From positions 1 through 9,782 of the forward strand of contig JAFASD010000079.1 in assembly GCA_019244945.1 (NCBI GenBank): a DNA stretch of 9,782 bases, read 5' to 3'. The translations under genes were made by a program, and so were the position numbers. A model generated the notes under the pieces. It searched no databases and was not told where the DNA came from. It saw only the letters and a list, made by a program, of their open reading frames with translations. The stretch comes from Acidobacteriaceae bacterium. Its GTDB lineage: Bacteria > Acidobacteriota > Terriglobia > Bryobacterales > Bryobacteraceae. This document shows, one piece after another, positions 1 to 9,646 of the stretch; the first letter of the stretch is position 1, and each line of letters starts with the position of its first letter.

Positions 1-157
1 CGGGAAGACCGGTTTTTGGGCATACGGACGTGAACTCCGGCATGGTGATCTCAATTTTGTGCTCGCCAAACTGATTAGGCCAGGTTTCAATGTCCGGCAA
101 AGCCGCATCCACTCCGGCGTGCGCGTGTTCATCCGTATATTGAGGGCTCCTCTTCAT
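1..157 (-). CDS. queF: NADPH-dependent 7-cyano-7-deazaguanine (preQ0) reductase QueF, 5' part only
   Basis: QueF reduces the nitrile of preQ0 to the aminomethyl group of preQ1, a cytosolic step of queuosine tRNA modification. Only the first 52 codons are in the window; the rest lies beyond the left edge. Translating the minus strand from an ATG at 157-155 gives a peptide opening MKRSPQYTDEHAHAG. It contains IETWPNQF at residues 23-30 and PEFTSVCPKTGLP at 40-52. The second motif is the QueF signature carrying the nucleophilic cysteine, here Cys46. The short N-terminus suggests the single-domain (YkvM-like) form. The start codon overlaps the TGA of the preceding gene (ATGA), indicating translational coupling in the pfk-TIGR00300-queF operon. 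An AGAGGAG just inside the gene is too far downstream to serve this ATG. The motif is read directly; the later catalytic residues cannot be seen. Confidence 0.88.
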   Translation of the reverse strand, partial: MKRSPQYTDEHAHAGVDAALPDIETWPNQFGEHKIEITMPEFTSVCPKTGLP

Positions 158-1392
158 TGCGCGTGGAGCTTCGCCGCCAGCAGCTCGAGAAACAACCCGA
201 CATCCGTGACCACGCCGACGGCCTGCCCAGTGCCGCGATCGCTTACTTTAGTCGGCACGGCCGGATTGATATCCACACACACAATCTTGACCCACGCGGG
301 CAACATATTGCCAACAGCGATCGAATGGAGCATGGAGCTAAGGCACAGAACAACACCAGCATTCTGGAGATGCGCTGCATATGCGTCCTGAGCCTCATTC
401 ATATCGGTGATCACGCCGGGCAGCGGCCCGTCATCCCGCAGACTGCCGGCTAGCACGAATGGAATATTCGCCTTGACGCACTCAAACATAACGCCGGTTC
501 TGAGCCGCCCCGATTCGACAGCCTGCCGGATGCCGCCGTCCTGATAAATCGCGTTGATCGCGCGCATGTGATTCCGGTGGCCGTGCTCCTCCAAGCGGCC
601 GTCAGCCGTACGCACGCCGAGCGACGTACCCCAAAGCGCGGCTTCGATATCGTGCACAGCCAAAGCGTTCCCCGCTAACAACACATCGATCCACCCATTC
701 CGGATTAGCCGGGACATACCCTCGCAACCGCCCGTGTGAACTACCACCGGACCGGCAACCGCAACAATCTTTTTTCCTTCGTTCCGTACGTGTTCCATGA
801 TGGAGGCGGTCTGCGCGACCGCTGTCTCCACCTGCCGTTCGGATGAGATTTCGTTGCTCATGAATGCGAAGGACGAGCGATCTCGCTCTTTCGCCTCGGG
901 GACGACCCGGATTCCCTTCATTCCGGTAACGATTGGATCACCCGCTTTGATGTCGCGCAGGCGCCGGCAGGACGCCACGCCATCGCGAACCACGATCATG
1001 GCGTCCATCCGCTGGTTCCGGACCGGCAGCCACTGGCCGCGCGAACGCACCAGCGTTCGTTGATTCGTCGTCGAGTAAAAATCCTCTGGCGCGCACCGGT
1101 CTTTCTCGGCGGCTTTGAGCTCCGCATCGCCCGAATCGACCGGCATGCAGCCGAGCGCGAGGAGCTGCGTCAGCATCCGCTCCATCTGCTCTTCCGAAGG
1201 CGCTTCTACCCGCAAGCGAAGCGACGATGGTTCGCTGTTGGTGCGTCCAATCGAAAACTGCTCTACCTCGAAGCGGCCCCCAAATTCGACCACGGAGTCA
1301 AAAATGCGCTCCATGATATGCGAGTCGATGAGATGGCCCTGTGCTTCGACAATCTCGCAAAGCGGCGCTTCCGCCTGAACCGGTTCCTCCAT
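154..1392 (-). CDS. TIGR00300 family protein (LOR/SDH-domain, ornithine cyclodeaminase-like)
   Basis: This 412-residue protein matches the TIGR00300 family. Its N-terminal region (about 10-110) looks like the LOR/SDH conserved domain (EIVEAQGHLIDSHIMERIFD). Its C-terminal part carries the nucleotide-binding-type signatures AVAGPVVVHTGG (211-222) and LLAGNALAVHDIEAALWGTS (238-257), then ITDMNEAQDAY (328-338) and VCVDINPAVPTKVSDRGT (371-388). Relatives include archaeal proteins described as NAD-dependent ornithine cyclodeaminases, which convert ornithine to proline plus ammonia, and the C-terminal part of the cyanobacterial arginine dihydrolase ArgZ/AgrE. The N-terminal dihydrolase domain of those fusions is absent here, so arginine breakdown is not expected. 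The start follows the phosphofructokinase stop by one base (TGA-G-ATG). No clear Shine-Dalgarno is seen, so coupling is likely. The family is certain; ornithine as the substrate is an inference. Confidence 0.85.
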   Translation of the reverse strand: MEEPVQAEAPLCEIVEAQGHLIDSHIMERIFDSVVEFGGRFEVEQFSIGRTNSEPSSLRLRVEAPSEEQMERMLTQLLALGCMPVDSGDAELKAAEKDRCAPEDFYSTTNQRTLVRSRGQWLPVRNQRMDAMIVVRDGVASCRRLRDIKAGDPIVTGMKGIRVVPEAKERDRSSFAFMSNEISSERQVETAVAQTASIMEHVRNEGKKIVAVAGPVVVHTGGCEGMSRLIRNGWIDVLLAGNALAVHDIEAALWGTSLGVRTADGRLEEHGHRNHMRAINAIYQDGGIRQAVESGRLRTGVMFECVKANIPFVLAGSLRDDGPLPGVITDMNEAQDAYAAHLQNAGVVLCLSSMLHSIAVGNMLPAWVKIVCVDINPAVPTKVSDRGTGQAVGVVTDVGLFLELLAAKLHAQ

Positions 1393-1393
1393 C

Positions 1394-2578
1394 TCAGGCG
1401 TGGGTCAGGAAGACCGCTAGGCCTTCCTTATTTACATAGCTCGGACGATACCGGTCGGTGTTGTACATGTGCTCCACATCTACTTTGCGCGGGCCCAACT
1501 TCGGGTCGGGAATGGAGACCATCGCAAATTTGCCTTCCGAGACAGCCGCCATCGATCCATGCTTGCCTGACGTGATGGCGTCATAGGCCATAGTGCCGAA
1601 GGTGGTCGCAACCAAGGTGTCGAGGAAATCGGGCGCGCCGCTTCGAAGGTCGTAGGTCAGATCGCTTACTACGGTTTCTACGCCCGCCCGTTTCATAATC
1701 TCGTCGCTGAAGGCTTCAGCCACGCTGAATTTGTGGCGATGTCCGAACGCGTCTTCCGGCCCGTACTCTTTCACTTCATATCCTTCCCACTGCGCGCCTT
1801 CAGACAGAATGACCAGAGCGTAATTACTCGGGTTATTCCGTTTGTCCGTCATGAGCAAGTCGATCATTTGATCGAGCTTGAATTTGAATTCGGGAATGCC
1901 GCAGCGGATAGATGTCACGTACGCGGTGTATAGCGCGGTATAACCGGCATCGCGGCCGAAAACCCGGAAAATGCCGACACGCTCGTGCGATCCCACCGTC
2001 GTACGCTGCCGCTGGATCGCTTCTTTTGCGCGAGTAACGGCTGTCGAAAACCCAATGCAATATTCGGTATTCCGCACGTCGTTGTCCATCGTTTTGGGAA
2101 TGCCTGTTACATGGAAACCCTGCTTGTCTAAGACCGCTGCGTAACTGAGCGTGTCATCGCCACCTATGGCGACCAGGTGATCGATATCGAGCTTCTCCAG
2201 GTTGGATAAAACCCGTTTGGTCATGTCGTAGGTGGTGGTCGTGACGCCATTCTTGGTGGTCTGCGCCGAAGGAAAGTTCTCGCCCTGTAGAAAATCGGGC
2301 ACGTTTTTCATCTTGGAGGGGTTCGTGCGGCTCGTATGCAAAAATGTGCCGCCGCTTCGGTCAATAATTCGCGTATTCTCGCGAGTGAGCGGGAGAACGT
2401 AGCGTTTCACGCTCTCCGGATCGTCGAAGTTCAGATCGATCAGCCCTTTCCATCCCAGGCGGATCCCTGTAACTTCGTGCCCATCCGAACTGCTCCGGTA
2501 CACGACGTTCTTTATCACGACATTGAGACCGGGAACGTCCCCGCCGCCGGTCAAGATACCGATTTTTTTACCTGACAT
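1394..2578 (-). CDS. 6-phosphofructokinase, probably pyrophosphate-dependent
   Basis: This cytosolic PfkA-superfamily enzyme of 394 residues phosphorylates fructose 6-phosphate to the 1,6-bisphosphate. Visible motifs are the N-terminal phosphate loop GILTGGGDVPGLN (7-19), IGGDDTLS (138-145), PKTMDNDV (161-168) with the catalytic Asp, FGRDAG (207-212), SEGA (259-262), a divergent LRSGAPDFLD (311-320) and YNTDRYRP (372-379). Two positions decide the phosphoryl donor. ATP enzymes have Gly at the last residue of GGDG and Gly before TIDND. This protein has Asp142 and Lys162, the pair found in PPi-dependent enzymes, so a reversible PPi reaction is predicted. FGR replaces the common MGR. The ATG start is well supported by TAGGAG five bases upstream and by the immediate GILTGG motif. 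It is first in a minus-strand operon with the TIGR00300 gene and queF. The donor prediction comes from residues only. Confidence 0.92.
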   Translation of the reverse strand: MSGKKIGILTGGGDVPGLNVVIKNVVYRSSSDGHEVTGIRLGWKGLIDLNFDDPESVKRYVLPLTRENTRIIDRSGGTFLHTSRTNPSKMKNVPDFLQGENFPSAQTTKNGVTTTTYDMTKRVLSNLEKLDIDHLVAIGGDDTLSYAAVLDKQGFHVTGIPKTMDNDVRNTEYCIGFSTAVTRAKEAIQRQRTTVGSHERVGIFRVFGRDAGYTALYTAYVTSIRCGIPEFKFKLDQMIDLLMTDKRNNPSNYALVILSEGAQWEGYEVKEYGPEDAFGHRHKFSVAEAFSDEIMKRAGVETVVSDLTYDLRSGAPDFLDTLVATTFGTMAYDAITSGKHGSMAAVSEGKFAMVSIPDPKLGPRKVDVEHMYNTDRYRPSYVNKEGLAVFLTHA

Positions 2579-2583
2579 AGTCT

Positions 2584-2589
2584 CCTACC
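2584..2589 (-). promoter_or_regulatory. Shine-Dalgarno site of the phosphofructokinase gene
   Basis: On the minus strand TAGGAG lies five bases before the ATG at 2578. It is the only strong Shine-Dalgarno seen before any gene in this window, and it fixes the start of the operon's first gene. Confidence 0.75.
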
Positions 2590-2622
2590 TGAACAAAGCT
2601 GCATCGAATTTGAAATGTCTCT

Positions 2623-2628
2623 ATTGTA
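2623..2628 (-). promoter_or_regulatory. Candidate -10 box (TACAAT) for the pfk operon
   Basis: The 98-base gap between the secreted-protein gene and the phosphofructokinase gene contains TACAAT on the minus strand, five of six bases matching the TATAAT consensus. Transcription would begin near 2616, leaving a leader of roughly 38 bases with the Shine-Dalgarno near its end. No good TTGACA-like -35 lies 16-18 bases upstream, so the call is tentative. The rest of the gap shows no convincing terminator for the gene at 2677. Confidence 0.35.
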
Positions 2629-2676
2629 GCCTCGGGATCAGGCGGGGAGACGCGTTACCGCTTTGCTAGGTGGCCG

Positions 2677-4053
2677 TTACTTGAAAGTGATCGTGCTTTC
2701 GCCGCTGTACTTGTGGTAGTCGCGGAAATCAGTCGTATTCTTCGTGCAGATTGTCGACCCACGCTGGCAGGCTAGATTTTCGGCGTGAACCGGCAGCAGG
2801 AACTTTAACGTCCCCAACGGCACCTCGTCATAGTCCACTGCCCATTCAATCGCATCCAGCGGAAAATCTTTGGGGATATTCTGGGCCTGCATTTCAATGC
2901 GCCGTACCTGGGCAGTGGCGCGATCAATCCACACGCTCCCGCTGTAGGCCGGATGCAGCGTTTGCCCGCCCACCGCGATGAACCAATCCGAATTCGCGAG
3001 CGCTACTTTGAAATCGTAAATGGTTGCCGGTGAGCCTCCCACGTTCGTCGAGTGATAGAGCTTGAACTGAGCCTGGCTGCTCTCAGAAAACAGGCTGTGT
3101 AGAGTGGAAGCGAACTCTCCAGTGGACGTCGAACCGCCCAGCTCCAACATGCTTTTGTTCGTCCGCTTGCCTCCCACGGTGATGTTGCGGTACTCCTCGC
3201 GGCCATTCTCGTACACTACGGCCGCGGTAAGAACGTCGAGCGGTTCCCAGCCGGACGACTTAGACTCTTCGGCGTAACGCGTGGTGATCTGCTGGCAGAC
3301 GTAATTCGGTAAGCCATTGGTGAACGTGTCAGACCACTCCTTGGTCTTCGCGATCAAATCTTGAGAACGCGAATGGACAATGCGGGGCTGGTCTGAATCC
3401 GTGTCGATCGTAAAATCGGTTGATTCCTGCTCCGGTGCGGCTGCTGTCGCGCGCGGTTTATTCGTGGCGAGCTGCTCCGCGTCTGAGTTCGTATCGGTGT
3501 CCCCGTCCGCGTTGTTCCTCTGTGGGATGCCGCGCCGAAGAATCGGGCGGTCCGGCGCGTCCGGTGGGTTGTCCAGGATACTCGGGCGCGACGTGTCCTC
3601 GCCCGCCGCCACATCCTTCAACAAGTCCACCTTCGCGGCCGTGAGATTCGACTCGTCATCTTCGGCCGCCTCCACGTGCACCGTAGTTTTCGGAACAATT
3701 TTGTTGGGCGCAATCTCTTCTCCCGATTGCGTGAACTTGGTATGCGATGTCACTCTCATCGTGAGCGTGCGTCCATCGCTGGTCGCGATTACCAATTTCT
3801 TTCCGTCGTTGCTAACCGTTCTGCCATCCGCGGAGATGGACGGCTGACTCGTGTCTGCCTCGGACTTTTTGTGATGCGAGGGAAGGGAAACGCCGCCTGT
3901 GCCCAAAGGACCCTGCCCAGGCGGATATTGGCCCGGCGGATACGGCGGCGGAGCCTGACCCGGGTACTGGGCGTGCAAAAAAGAAGGTGCGACGAGCAGG
4001 GGCAGGCACACGACCAGGATGGTCAGGAAGCGGCGACTCAACAACTTCATCAT
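2677..4053 (-). CDS. Secreted protein with Pro/Gly-rich linker, unknown function
   Basis: This is a 458-residue exported protein of unknown function. Residues 1-28 form a signal peptide: basic start, hydrophobic core, likely cleavage after LHA before Gln29. There is no lipobox cysteine. A Pro/Gly/Tyr-rich segment with PPGQ repeats follows (30-50). A small beta-rich part (about 82-146), with DGRTLTMRVTSHTKF and later VHVEA, resembles DUF5666-like domains. An acidic, low-complexity linker spans about 150-230. The C-terminal domain (about 232-458) has alternating strand-like segments, including VYENGREEYRNITVGGK, LELGGSTSTGEF and SGSVWIDRATAQVRRIEM. This pattern suggests an envelope beta-sheet domain, perhaps LolA-like in shape, but that is speculative. 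Three Cys occur in the mature protein (253, 429, 436). It lies 65 bases downstream of the polyketide synthase on the same strand. The start is ATGATG with no clear Shine-Dalgarno; either Met is possible. Confidence 0.8.
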   Translation of the reverse strand: MMKLLSRRFLTILVVCLPLLVAPSFLHAQYPGQAPPPYPPGQYPPGQGPLGTGGVSLPSHHKKSEADTSQPSISADGRTVSNDGKKLVIATSDGRTLTMRVTSHTKFTQSGEEIAPNKIVPKTTVHVEAAEDDESNLTAAKVDLLKDVAAGEDTSRPSILDNPPDAPDRPILRRGIPQRNNADGDTDTNSDAEQLATNKPRATAAAPEQESTDFTIDTDSDQPRIVHSRSQDLIAKTKEWSDTFTNGLPNYVCQQITTRYAEESKSSGWEPLDVLTAAVVYENGREEYRNITVGGKRTNKSMLELGGSTSTGEFASTLHSLFSESSQAQFKLYHSTNVGGSPATIYDFKVALANSDWFIAVGGQTLHPAYSGSVWIDRATAQVRRIEMQAQNIPKDFPLDAIEWAVDYDEVPLGTLKFLLPVHAENLACQRGSTICTKNTTDFRDYHKYSGESTITFK

Positions 4054-4068
4054 GTGAGTAGATTAAAT

Positions 4069-4092
4069 GCGGCTAACTAAGTTAGATGCCGC
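4069..4092 (-). terminator. Weak hairpin, possible terminator after the type III PKS gene
   Basis: On the minus strand this segment reads as a stem GCGG-CAT-CTAAC, loop TTA, then GTTAG-CCGC. That is nine pairs with a three-base bulge, followed by the A/T-rich ATTTAATCT. It sits about 27-50 bases after the synthase stop codon and just before the secreted-protein gene. The T-run is poor and the stem is bulged, so it may be an attenuator or chance. If real, it would separate the two genes transcriptionally. Confidence 0.3.
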
Positions 4093-4118
4093 GATTCCGT
4101 CCTCAGGTTACCGTAGGC

Positions 4119-5168
4119 TTACCACTTCAGAAGTAGAAGCTCGGAACAAAAGCCAGGACCCATGGCCGCCAGAATGCCCCAGGTGCCCGCGTCCGGTCGC
4201 CGGTTCTTCATAACCTCTTCTAAAACGAACAAAACCGAGGCCGAGGAAAGGTTGCCCGTCCGCCTGAGGCACTCCCACGAAGCGTCGAGCTCTCCATTGC
4301 GGATTCCTAGCGCAGCCGCCGTGGCTTCGAGAACTTTGGGACCGCCCGTATGAATCACCCAGCTTCCGATGTCGCTTCGCGCGAGTTCGTTGTCGGCCAG
4401 GAACTCGTCGACATCCCGTCCCAGATTCTCGAGCACCACATCTGGAACATCGCGCGACAGAACGATCCGAAACCCCTTCTCGGAGATGTCCCATCCCATG
4501 ACGTACTCGGTGTTCGGGTAAAAGACGGATCGCGTTGCGACGATTCGCGGTCCCTCGGGTCCCTCATGCTCACCGCCTGAAACCAGGACCGCAGCCGCGC
4601 CATCCCCAAACAAACCCGTGCTGATGAGATTCGCAACCGAAAGATCGTCTTCCTGAATTGTCAGAGAGCAAAGCTCGACCGAAAGGAGCAACGCAACTTC
4701 GTTTGGAAACGCTTTGACGTAATCCGCCGCGCGCGCGAGGCCCGCCGCTCCCGCCACGCATCCCAGGCCGAAGATCGGGATGCGCTTCATCCTCGGGCTC
4801 AAACTCATGCGATTGATGAGCCGCCCCTCGATAGAGGGGCTAGCCACACCGGTGATGGAGACGAAGAAGAAAGCGCCAATGTCGCGCGGAGCAATTCCGG
4901 TCTCCTGCATGGCCCGACAGATCGCCTGTTGACCTAACTCGATAGCCGTTTCGATCCAGAAATTGTTGGCGTCTCCCCAGTTCTTCAACGGGTAAGCTTC
5001 CATCGGAAGCGCCAGATACCGGCCATCCACGCCGGTGGCTGCATGCAGACGCTCCAAAACCTCAAATCTATCGAGTCTTTTGCCCCAGTGGCGCCGGAAC
5101 GCTTCCAGCAAAACGGCTTGCGGGTAATAGTGCCGGGGAAGCGAAGTAACGGCGCTGATGATTCTCAT
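4119..5168 (-). CDS. Type III polyketide synthase (chalcone synthase-like)
   Basis: This is a homodimer-type thiolase-fold enzyme that extends acyl-CoA starters with malonyl-CoA and cyclises the product, typically to alkylpyrones or alkylresorcinols in bacteria. From the ATG at 5168 it has 349 residues, normal for the family. The catalytic triad is complete: Cys137 in FGLGCVAGAAGLARA, His273 in VIHTGGPKVLEA and Asn306 in RTGNLSSASVLF. The 33-residue His-Asn spacing equals that of plant chalcone synthase. SITGVASPS and the late AAMGPGF (the GFGPG-loop counterpart) also fit, and they favour PKS over FabH. An in-frame ATG at 5219 would add 17 residues (MCRAVSVVGYWDCPAPF) that do not look conserved. 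Neither start has a good Shine-Dalgarno, so MRIISAVTSLP is preferred on family grounds. The starter unit and product cannot be read from sequence. No methyltransferase or oxidoreductase partner is adjacent. Confidence 0.88.
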   Translation of the reverse strand: MRIISAVTSLPRHYYPQAVLLEAFRRHWGKRLDRFEVLERLHAATGVDGRYLALPMEAYPLKNWGDANNFWIETAIELGQQAICRAMQETGIAPRDIGAFFFVSITGVASPSIEGRLINRMSLSPRMKRIPIFGLGCVAGAAGLARAADYVKAFPNEVALLLSVELCSLTIQEDDLSVANLISTGLFGDGAAAVLVSGGEHEGPEGPRIVATRSVFYPNTEYVMGWDISEKGFRIVLSRDVPDVVLENLGRDVDEFLADNELARSDIGSWVIHTGGPKVLEATAAALGIRNGELDASWECLRRTGNLSSASVLFVLEEVMKNRRPDAGTWGILAAMGPGFCSELLLLKW

Positions 5169-5236
5169 GAACGGCGCAGGGCAGTCCCAGTATCCAACGA
5201 CGGAAACGGCGCGGCACATGCAGCTTGTAAAAACCT

Positions 5237-5245
5237 TGCTAATAT
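5237..5245 (+). promoter_or_regulatory. Candidate extended -10 promoter for the receiver-DUF3052 gene
   Basis: TGCTAATAT matches an extended -10 element (TGn followed by a TATAAT-like hexamer). Initiation about seven bases later would fall on or next to the A of the ATG at 5252. That would give a leaderless mRNA, consistent with the absence of a Shine-Dalgarno here. No matching -35 is evident, although extended -10 promoters often lack one. It lies in the short region between the divergent genes. Confidence 0.35.
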
Positions 5246-5251
5246 TCCTGG

Positions 5252-6028
5252 ATGGCTCGTGTCAGGCTGCTGCACTGGAAGGCAGCGGAAGCCGCTCTTC
5301 ACATCGATCTGTTGCGCCGGGCCGGTCACGAAATCGAATACGATGAGCAATTTCGGCCCGCGCTTTTGCGAGGGTGGCGCGAATCGCCGCCCGAAGCGTT
5401 TGTGATCGATCTATCCCGGCTCCCTTCGCATGGGCGCGAGATCGCCATCGCGTTGCGGCAATCCCCGCTCACACGGCGAATCCCGCTCGTGTTTGTGGAC
5501 GGGACAAAAGAAAAAGTCGATCGCATTCGAACGGAACTTCCCGATGCGAGCTATTGTTCCTCAGCCAAGCTCTCGGTAGCTTTGGAGCAGGCGCTGGCCC
5601 ATCCTCCAGATCGTCCGGTGAAACCCGTTCAAATGATGGAGCGGTATGCCGCGCGCACGGCCCCTCAGAAACTCGGAATTAAGCCCGGTTCCACTCTGGC
5701 GTTGGTCAATCCCCCGCGTGACGTGATGAAAGTTCTCGGCGAATTGCCGCGCGATGTGGCGGTCGTGGAGGGAAATGGAGCTGGGGCCGCGGTGACGCTT
5801 TGCTTTGTAAATGAGGCTCATTCGGTACGGCAGAGTCTTTCGAAGCTGCGCGAGATGGCTGGCCAGACGAAGCTTTGGATTCTGTGGCCCAAGGGCGGCT
5901 CGACCTCGCGAGGCGACTTGACTGAGTCTTTGGTCCGCGAAAACGCGATTGATCTCGGGCTGGTCGATTACAAGATCTGCTCGGTCAATCAGATGTGGAG
6001 TGCCATCCTGTTTGCGCTGAAGCGCTGA
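5252..6028 (+). CDS. Receiver-like domain fused to DUF3052 domain
   Basis: This 258-residue, apparently cytosolic protein has two parts. Residues 1-120 resemble a CheY-like receiver: an opening RVRLLHW strand and AFVIDLSRLPSHGREIAIALR (49-69) with Asp53 where a phosphoacceptor would sit. RIPLVFVDGT (76-85) and a Lys nearby (86 or 88) follow. The acidic pair expected after the first strand is missing, so phosphorylation is doubtful; it may be a pseudo-receiver. Residues about 131-258 match DUF3052: KLGIKPGSTLALVNPP (140-155), LWILWPKGG (208-216), DLTESLVRENAIDLGLVDYK (222-241) and a terminal SVNQMWSAILFALKR. DUF3052 has no established function as far as I know and usually occurs as a short stand-alone protein, so the fusion is notable. 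The gene diverges from the type III PKS and lies 42 bases upstream of the hybrid kinase, which hints at a signalling role without proving one. Confidence 0.85.
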   Translation: MARVRLLHWKAAEAALHIDLLRRAGHEIEYDEQFRPALLRGWRESPPEAFVIDLSRLPSHGREIAIALRQSPLTRRIPLVFVDGTKEKVDRIRTELPDASYCSSAKLSVALEQALAHPPDRPVKPVQMMERYAARTAPQKLGIKPGSTLALVNPPRDVMKVLGELPRDVAVVEGNGAGAAVTLCFVNEAHSVRQSLSKLREMAGQTKLWILWPKGGSTSRGDLTESLVRENAIDLGLVDYKICSVNQMWSAILFALKR

Positions 6029-6031
6029 GAA

Positions 6032-6037
6032 TATAAA
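6032..6037 (+). promoter_or_regulatory. Possible -10 box (TATAAA) before the hybrid kinase
   Basis: The 42-base gap between the DUF3052 gene and the kinase contains TATAAA, which could direct a start near 6044 and a leader of about 27 bases. There is no convincing -35. Co-transcription with the upstream gene remains equally likely. Confidence 0.2.
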
Positions 6038-6070
6038 GTCAGCCCGGGGCAGCGCCGATATGCAATTAGC

Positions 6071-9637
<3,567 letters not shown>

Positions 9638-9646
9638 CTGAGCAAC

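Noticed and set aside
59..453. Two overlapping plus-strand frames at the left end
   Set aside because: They are antisense to queF and the TIGR00300 gene, both identified by conserved motifs.
1060..1575. Plus-strand frame of 171 codons spanning the pfk/TIGR00300 junction
   Set aside because: It is antisense to two conserved genes and its translation is Arg/Pro-rich without any motif.
4119..5168. Reading the thiolase-fold gene as FabH (3-oxoacyl-ACP synthase III)
   Set aside because: The GLGC.AGAAGLARA nucleophile region, the 33-residue His-to-Asn spacing and the late GPGF loop fit type III PKS, and no acyl-carrier-protein context is present.
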